Positions 60,028 to 64,000 of a stretch of DNA of 64,000 bases are shown here, piece by piece (within the stretch, counting starts at the first letter, position 1; each line of letters opens with the position of its first letter). Made by a program: the position numbers and the translations under genes. Below the pieces are notes generated by a model. That model made no database searches. It was not told the DNA's origin and was given only the letters and a program-made list of their open reading frames with translations. The DNA is from Pseudaeromonas aegiceratis (GTDB lineage Bacteria > Pseudomonadota > Gammaproteobacteria > Enterobacterales > Aeromonadaceae). Location: NCBI RefSeq assembly GCF_046254905.1, contig NZ_CP158016.1:3410001-3474000 (forward strand). Direction: 5' to 3'.

Positions 60028-61140
60028 TTACGACAGGGCCTGTGCCGGCGGAATATACGCCGCCCCCAGGGAATCGGCCACCCCGGCGTGGGTGATCTGG
60101 CCGCCGTGGATGTTGAGCCCGGCCGCCAGATACGGATCCCGCCGCAGGGCCCCCAGCCCCTGGGCTGCCAACGCCAGCACGAACGGCAAGGTGGCGTGGT
60201 TCAAGGCGAAGGTAGAGGTGCGGGGCACGGCCCCCGGCATGTTGGTCACGCAATAGTGCAGCACCCGCTCCACCAGAAACACGGGATCCCCGTGGGTGGT
60301 GGGGCGAGAGGTGGCAAAACAGCCGCCCTGATCGATGGCCACGTCCACCAGAACGGCACCGGGTCGCATCCGTCCCACCAGCTCCCGGCTCACAAGCCGT
60401 GGCGTCGCCGCACCGGGCACCAGCACGCTGCCGATCACCAGATCCGCCGTCAGGCAGTGCCGCTCCACCGCCTCGGCGGTGGCAAACTCCGTCTCCAGCT
60501 GATTGCCAAACTGACGCCACAGACGGCGCAACACCGTCAGGTTGCGATCCAGCACCCGCACCCTGGCCCCCATGCCACAGGCGATCATGGCGGCATGGCT
60601 GCCCACCACGCCGCCCCCCAGGATCAGCACCTCCGCCGGCGGCACCCCGGGTACCCCACCCAGCAGCACCCCCATGCCCTGTTGGGGCTTCTCCAGATAG
60701 AAGGCGCCGGCCTGCACCGCCATGCGGCCGGCCACCTCGGACATGGGGGCCAGCAGGGGCAGGCTGCCATCGGGGGCGGTCACCGTCTCATAGGCGATGC
60801 AGCTGGCGCCGCTGGCGCACAGCGCCTGGGTCAGGGCGGGGGCCGCCGCCAGATGCAGATAGGTGAACAGCAGTTGGCCGGGACTCAGATAGTCGCACTC
60901 CTCGGGCTGGGGCTCCTTGACCTTGACCACCAGCTGGGCCTCGGCAAACAGGCTGGCAGCATCGGGCATCAAGCGGGCGCCCACAGCCCCATAGGTCGCA
61001 TCGGCCATGCCGATGCCCTCCCCGGCCCCCCGCTCCACCAGCACCTCGTGGCCATGGGCCACCAGCTCACGGACCCCGGCCGGCGCCAGGCCGACCCGGT
61101 ACTCCTGCGCCTTGATCTCCTTCGGAATCCCCACCCGCAT
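60028..61140 (-). CDS. ald: Alanine dehydrogenase
   Basis: A 370-residue NAD-dependent enzyme that interconverts L-alanine and pyruvate plus ammonia. The N-terminus MRVGIPKEIKAQEYRVGL carries the substrate-binding Arg, VKVKEPQPEE holds a conserved Lys, and the NAD loop is LGGGVVGSHAAMIACGMG. The start at 61140 follows GGAGGG. It is a single-gene unit; NtrC or Lrp sites were not recognised upstream. Confidence 0.94.
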   Translation of the reverse strand: MRVGIPKEIKAQEYRVGLAPAGVRELVAHGHEVLVERGAGEGIGMADATYGAVGARLMPDAASLFAEAQLVVKVKEPQPEECDYLSPGQLLFTYLHLAAAPALTQALCASGASCIAYETVTAPDGSLPLLAPMSEVAGRMAVQAGAFYLEKPQQGMGVLLGGVPGVPPAEVLILGGGVVGSHAAMIACGMGARVRVLDRNLTVLRRLWRQFGNQLETEFATAEAVERHCLTADLVIGSVLVPGAATPRLVSRELVGRMRPGAVLVDVAIDQGGCFATSRPTTHGDPVFLVERVLHYCVTNMPGAVPRTSTFALNHATLPFVLALAAQGLGALRRDPYLAAGLNIHGGQITHAGVADSLGAAYIPPAQALS

Positions 61141-61206
61141 ACCGCAACCCTCCACACGGAGCGGCGCACCCGCCGCCGGTCATCCCCTTGGATCTAGGTG
61201 TAGCCC

Positions 61207-61226
61207 TTGGCGACTGGGGTCGCCAA
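61207..61226. repeat. Inverted repeat upstream of ald
   Basis: TTGGCGAC, a TGGG spacer and GTCGCCAA make a perfect 8-bp inverted repeat 67-86 bases upstream of the ald start. Candidate operator or leader hairpin; no known motif. Confidence 0.35.
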
Positions 61227-61281
61227 ATGGCCCGCGGTGGAAAGGCCAACGGGCTGAGGAGAGGATAAAGGCGTGGAGCAA

Positions 61282-61309
61282 TAAACCGCCGGGGCACTTA
61301 GGCCCCGGC
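61282..61309 (-). terminator. Terminator after hemN
   Basis: GCCGGGGC, six-base loop and GCCCCGGC, starting two bases after the hemN stop. On the minus strand it is followed by GGTTTATTG, a weak T-rich end. Confidence 0.55.
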
Positions 61310-61311
61310 CG

Positions 61312-62679
61312 TCAGATCACCCGGGAAAACTGCTGTTGGCGGGCCCGCTGACGCAGGTAGACATCAAAGCACATGCAGATGTTGCGGATCAGCAGGCGAC
61401 CGGTGGCGCTCACCTGGATGCCGTCGGCGTCCAGCGTCACCAGACCATCGGCCACGAAGGGTTGCAGCAGCGCCAGATCCTCGGCGAAGTAGTCGGCAAA
61501 GCGCAGGCCATGGCGCTCTTCTATCTCGGCAAACGCCAGGCGGAAGTTGCAGATCAGCGCCTTGATGACGTCCCGGCGAATGAGATCGTCCCGGCTCAGG
61601 GCACAGCCCTTCCACTGGGCATGGCCCAGGCTGTCCACCTGCTGGTAGTAGACCTTCAGATCCTTCTGGTTCTGGGAGTAGGCATCCCCCAGCATGCTGA
61701 TGGAGGAGACCCCCAACCCCAGCAGATCGCACTCCCCCTGGGTGGTGTAGCCCTGGAAGTTGCGGTGCAGCTCGCCGCGGCGCTGGGCCTGGGCCAGCTC
61801 ATCCTCCGGCAGGGCGAAGTGGTCCATGCCGATGTACTGGTAGCCCGCCTCGGTGAGGAAGGCGATGGTCTGCTGCAGCATGACCAGCTTCTGGGCCGGC
61901 GTCGGCAGCGTCTCGTCCTTGATCTTGTGCTGCCCCGGGAAACGGGCCGGCAGGTGGGCGTAGTTGAACACCGACAGGCGTCCCGGCCGCATGGCCACCA
62001 CCTGCTCCAGGGTATGCAGGAAGCTCTCCGGGGTCTGCAGCGGCAGCCCGTAGATGAGATCCAGGTTGGTGGAGGCAAAGCCCAGGGCATCGGCCCGCTG
62101 CAGCATGGCGCGGATGAAGTCGTTGTCCTGCACCCGGTTCACCGCCGCCTGCACCTTGGCATCGAAGTCCTGCACCCCTATGCTCAGGCGGTTGAACCCC
62201 ACCTCCTTGAGCAGATCCAGGGTATCCAGGGCGATCTCCCGCGGATCCACCTCTATGCTGATCTCCGCCGTGTCGGCGAACCGGAAGTGCCGACGCAGCA
62301 GCCCCATCAGCTGGCGGATCTCGTCGTGATTCAGATAGGTGGGCGTGCCGCCACCCCAGTGCAGCTGGGTCACGGTGCGGCCGGCAAAGCGCGGCGCCAG
62401 CTGGGCAATCTCCTTGGCCAGGTAGTCCAGATACTCGGCGGCCTTCTGGGTCTGGCGGGTGATGAGCTTGTTGCAGGCGCAGTAGTAGCACAGCATGTGG
62501 CAGAAGGGGATGTGCACATACAGCGACAGGGGCCGCGCCGGATACTGCGCAGCCGCCTGGAGGAACTGCGGATAACCGAAGCCCTCGTCAAACTCCAGGG
62601 CCGTGGGATAGGAGGTGTAGCGGGGGCCGCTGTAGTTGTACTTCTGGATGAGTGCCTCATCCCACTGGACTGGATGCAC
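61312..62679 (-). CDS. hemN: Oxygen-independent coproporphyrinogen III oxidase HemN
   Basis: A 455-residue radical-SAM enzyme that decarboxylates coproporphyrinogen III in anaerobic heme synthesis. The [4Fe-4S] ligands are Cys60, Cys64 and Cys67 in CHMLCYYC, with the HemN-specific fourth cysteine in CACNKL. LHWGGGTPTYL and SIEVDPREI follow. Length fits E. coli HemN (457). Downstream of yihI on the same strand with a 39-base gap. Confidence 0.96.
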   Translation of the reverse strand: MHPVQWDEALIQKYNYSGPRYTSYPTALEFDEGFGYPQFLQAAAQYPARPLSLYVHIPFCHMLCYYCACNKLITRQTQKAAEYLDYLAKEIAQLAPRFAGRTVTQLHWGGGTPTYLNHDEIRQLMGLLRRHFRFADTAEISIEVDPREIALDTLDLLKEVGFNRLSIGVQDFDAKVQAAVNRVQDNDFIRAMLQRADALGFASTNLDLIYGLPLQTPESFLHTLEQVVAMRPGRLSVFNYAHLPARFPGQHKIKDETLPTPAQKLVMLQQTIAFLTEAGYQYIGMDHFALPEDELAQAQRRGELHRNFQGYTTQGECDLLGLGVSSISMLGDAYSQNQKDLKVYYQQVDSLGHAQWKGCALSRDDLIRRDVIKALICNFRLAFAEIEERHGLRFADYFAEDLALLQPFVADGLVTLDADGIQVSATGRLLIRNICMCFDVYLRQRARQQQFSRVI

Positions 62680-62718
62680 GATGCTACCTCTCAGATCTGC
62701 GGCGGCCGGCAGGCCGCC

Positions 62719-63285
62719 TTATTGCTTGCCGCTGTGGGGCTCGTCCCCCAGGGCATTGGGATCGAAATTGTCATCCATGAAGCGCTGCCACAGCTCCTCG
62801 CTGTGCTCGCCCGGCTCGTCGTCCTCATCCTCGTCATCCAGCCCCAGCTCGGCCATCAGCGCCTGGTGGCGGGCCAGCTGGCCATCCACCCAGTCCTGTT
62901 CCTCGCTGGTGATGGGCTGGCCTTCGTCCAGCCGATCCAGCAGACGGCTCAGGCGCTCATCGTTCTCGATGGCCAGCAGCTCCTTCTCCAGGGCGGCGGG
63001 ATCCGGCTTGGCGGTGGCCGCCGGTTTGGCCTGGGGCTTGGGCTTAGGCTTGGCCGGCGCGACGGCCGGAGACAGACTCACCGGCTTGCGGGAGCCCACC
63101 CGGGGATCCTGGCCCTGGGCGCCCCGCTTGGCCTGGTCGTCATGGGCCGATTCGCCGTGCCGGCTGCCGGCCTTGAGCCCCTTGTGCTTGGCCGCGCGCT
63201 TGCGCTCGCGGGCCGCCCGGGCCTGCTCTTCAGACTCACGTTTGGGCGCCCCCTTACGGGCGGCGGGTTTGGGGCTGGTTTTCAT
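62719..63285 (-). CDS. yihI: Der GTPase-activating protein YihI
   Basis: A 188-residue protein with a very basic Lys/Arg/Ala-rich N-terminal half (MKTSPKPAARKGAPKRE onward), a Lys-Pro-rich middle and an acidic C-terminal half (ELGLDDEDEDDEPGE). This charge layout and the core LEKELLAIENDERLSRLLDRL fit YihI, which stimulates the ribosome-assembly GTPase Der. The start at 63285 follows GGAGAG; an upstream ATG at 63375 lacks a site. Neighbouring hemN matches E. coli synteny. Confidence 0.9.
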   Translation of the reverse strand: MKTSPKPAARKGAPKRESEEQARAARERKRAAKHKGLKAGSRHGESAHDDQAKRGAQGQDPRVGSRKPVSLSPAVAPAKPKPKPQAKPAATAKPDPAALEKELLAIENDERLSRLLDRLDEGQPITSEEQDWVDGQLARHQALMAELGLDDEDEDDEPGEHSEELWQRFMDDNFDPNALGDEPHSGKQ

Positions 63286-63479
63286 GACGCTCTCCGAATG
63301 AATCAAGTTGACCGGCCCTGGGCCGGCGGGCCGATATTGTGCCACGAAAGGCCGAGCCACCCAAGGCATGTCCAAACTGCGGCAGGACGGCGGCCACGCT
63401 TTTGCATCCCGGCGCTTGTCAGGGCCCGGGCAAAGGGCGTTAGAATCCGGCCTTCACCCTCATCAAGCATAGGCTCGCC

Positions 63480-63716
63480 ATGGCTCAGCGCATTCCCATC
63501 CCCCTGTATGCCCACATCCTCAACATCATCGGCTCCCTGCTGCTGGCCTGGGGCATCATAGAGCACTTCGGGCTGCTGCACCTGCTCCCCGCCGACTGGT
63601 ACGTCAGCCTGGGCGGACTGGGGGTGGACACCCTGATCATCCTGCTGGGGCTGGTGTGCATCATCCCCCATCAGATGATAGTGGTGACCGCCGCCCTCAA
63701 CCGGCGGCGTCGCTAA
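63480..63716 (+). CDS. Small two-span membrane protein
   Basis: A 78-residue protein with two predicted helices (HILNIIGSLLLAWGII and VDTLIILLGLVCIIPHQMIVV) and a basic end (NRRRR), which predicts a cytoplasmic C-terminus. It may belong to the DUF1418-type small inner-membrane proteins, but I am not certain. It is followed by a divergent-free 96-base gap before the next gene. Function unknown. Confidence 0.6.
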   Translation: MAQRIPIPLYAHILNIIGSLLLAWGIIEHFGLLHLLPADWYVSLGGLGVDTLIILLGLVCIIPHQMIVVTAALNRRRR

Positions 63717-63812
63717 GCTGGACGCCATATCGGGCCCGGACTATTGTGGCTAGAATTTTATAACGACACTGCCCCTCAGGTGCCCTGGTGCCTGTTCCTC
63801 AAGGGATACATC

Positions 63813-64000
63813 ATGAAAAAGAACGAGGCCGTGACCACAGAAGACATTCTGGTCAAGCTGTGTAACTCCGTCACCGAGGTGCTGGGCACCGCCAGCGGAC
63901 TGGACATCAACTACTCCCCCATGGTGCAGCGCATCCACAAGACCTCCCTGAAGCCCGATCTGGGCTGCTTCGTGCTGTTCGACGGCGCCTTCTCCGGCCT
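63813..64000 (+). CDS. DUF3334 / CheX-like protein, 5' end only
   Basis: The first 62 codons of a gene that runs past the window edge. The product begins MKKNEAVTTEDILVKLCNSV and continues with INYSPMVQRIHKTSLKPDLG and CFVLFDGAFSGL, which I associate with the DUF3334 family of gammaproteobacteria, related to the CheX chemotaxis phosphatase fold. AAGGGA lies upstream of the ATG. A role in chemotaxis or signalling is family-level inference. Confidence 0.65.
   Translation, partial: MKKNEAVTTEDILVKLCNSVTEVLGTASGLDINYSPMVQRIHKTSLKPDLGCFVLFDGAFSG

Noticed and set aside
63286..63479. csrC or spot 42 small RNA expected near yihI in E. coli
   Set aside because: The 194-base gap shows no run of GGA loops, no clear terminator and no similarity that I can recognise.
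1..64000. tRNA, rRNA, insertion sequences, phage or defence systems
   Set aside because: No cloverleaf with a TTCGA-type T loop, no transposase or integrase motif, no terminal repeats and no known defence gene set were found on reading both strands.

Overview
The window is a GC-rich (roughly 60% or more), densely coded chromosomal segment of a gammaproteobacterium. Gene content and order point to the Aeromonadales, perhaps an Aeromonadaceae genus such as Oceanimonas, Zobellella or Oceanisphaera. That placement is an inference from synteny and protein similarity recalled from memory, not from a search. Several blocks match E. coli order: yibN-secB-gpsA divergent from gpmM-envC; bioH and gntX-nfuA; metR divergent from metE; prlC and rsmJ; yihI-hemN, glnA-glnL-glnG, typA, yihY and dtd. 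No rRNA, tRNA, CRISPR array, transposase, integrase or phage gene was seen.

Layout. 0-2.4 kb: the 3' end of tex, a HExxH putative metalloprotease coupled to a small flagellar-rod-like protein, and bioH. 2.4-5.5 kb: an ammonium channel gene (amtB) with its own sigma-54 promoter and NtrC-like sites but no glnK, then gntX and nfuA. 5.5-11.2 kb: gpsA-secB-yibN facing gpmM-envC, a cysteine-cluster protein and a PanZ-like acetyltransferase. 11.2-15.3 kb: the potFGHI putrescine importer. 15.7-18.4 kb: an HDOD regulator and malZ. 18.5-21.8 kb: one very large Sel1-repeat protein. 22.2-26.7 kb: metR, metE and a Bcr/CflA-type exporter. 26.8-33.6 kb: a PAS/GGDEF/EAL protein, rsmJ, a chemoreceptor and prlC. 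33.7-45.7 kb: an orphan sensor kinase, two membrane proteins, a long-form Xaa-Pro aminopeptidase, pssA, recG, an AsmA-family protein and a spermidine-synthase-like protein. 45.7-51.4 kb: dtd and yihY, separated by a treR-treB-treC trehalose cassette on the other strand. 51.5-64 kb: typA, glnA-DUF4124-glnL-glnG, add, a SlyB-like lipoprotein, alanine dehydrogenase, hemN, yihI, a small membrane protein and a truncated DUF3334/CheX-like gene.

How it works together. Nitrogen control is the strongest theme. NtrB/NtrC are encoded here, and NtrC-like sites plus sigma-54 promoters precede both glnA and amtB. The glnA enhancer sites are about 33 bp apart, much like the E. coli glnA enhancer. Putrescine uptake, alanine dehydrogenase and adenosine deaminase could add nitrogen scavenging, though no NtrC site was found at those genes. 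Trehalose use is a self-contained unit with two perfect TreR operators. Methionine synthesis shows the usual MetR/MetE divergent pair with MetJ-like boxes.

Most of the window is ordinary housekeeping DNA. I did not find a clear new defence or mobile system. The best leads are the 1,101-residue Sel1 protein with a recurring VSWxM-type linker motif, the HExxH protein paired with a flagellar-rod-like peptide, the AsmA/spermidine-synthase-like pair, the DUF4124 protein inside the glnA-glnLG locus, and several unexplained inverted repeats between genes.
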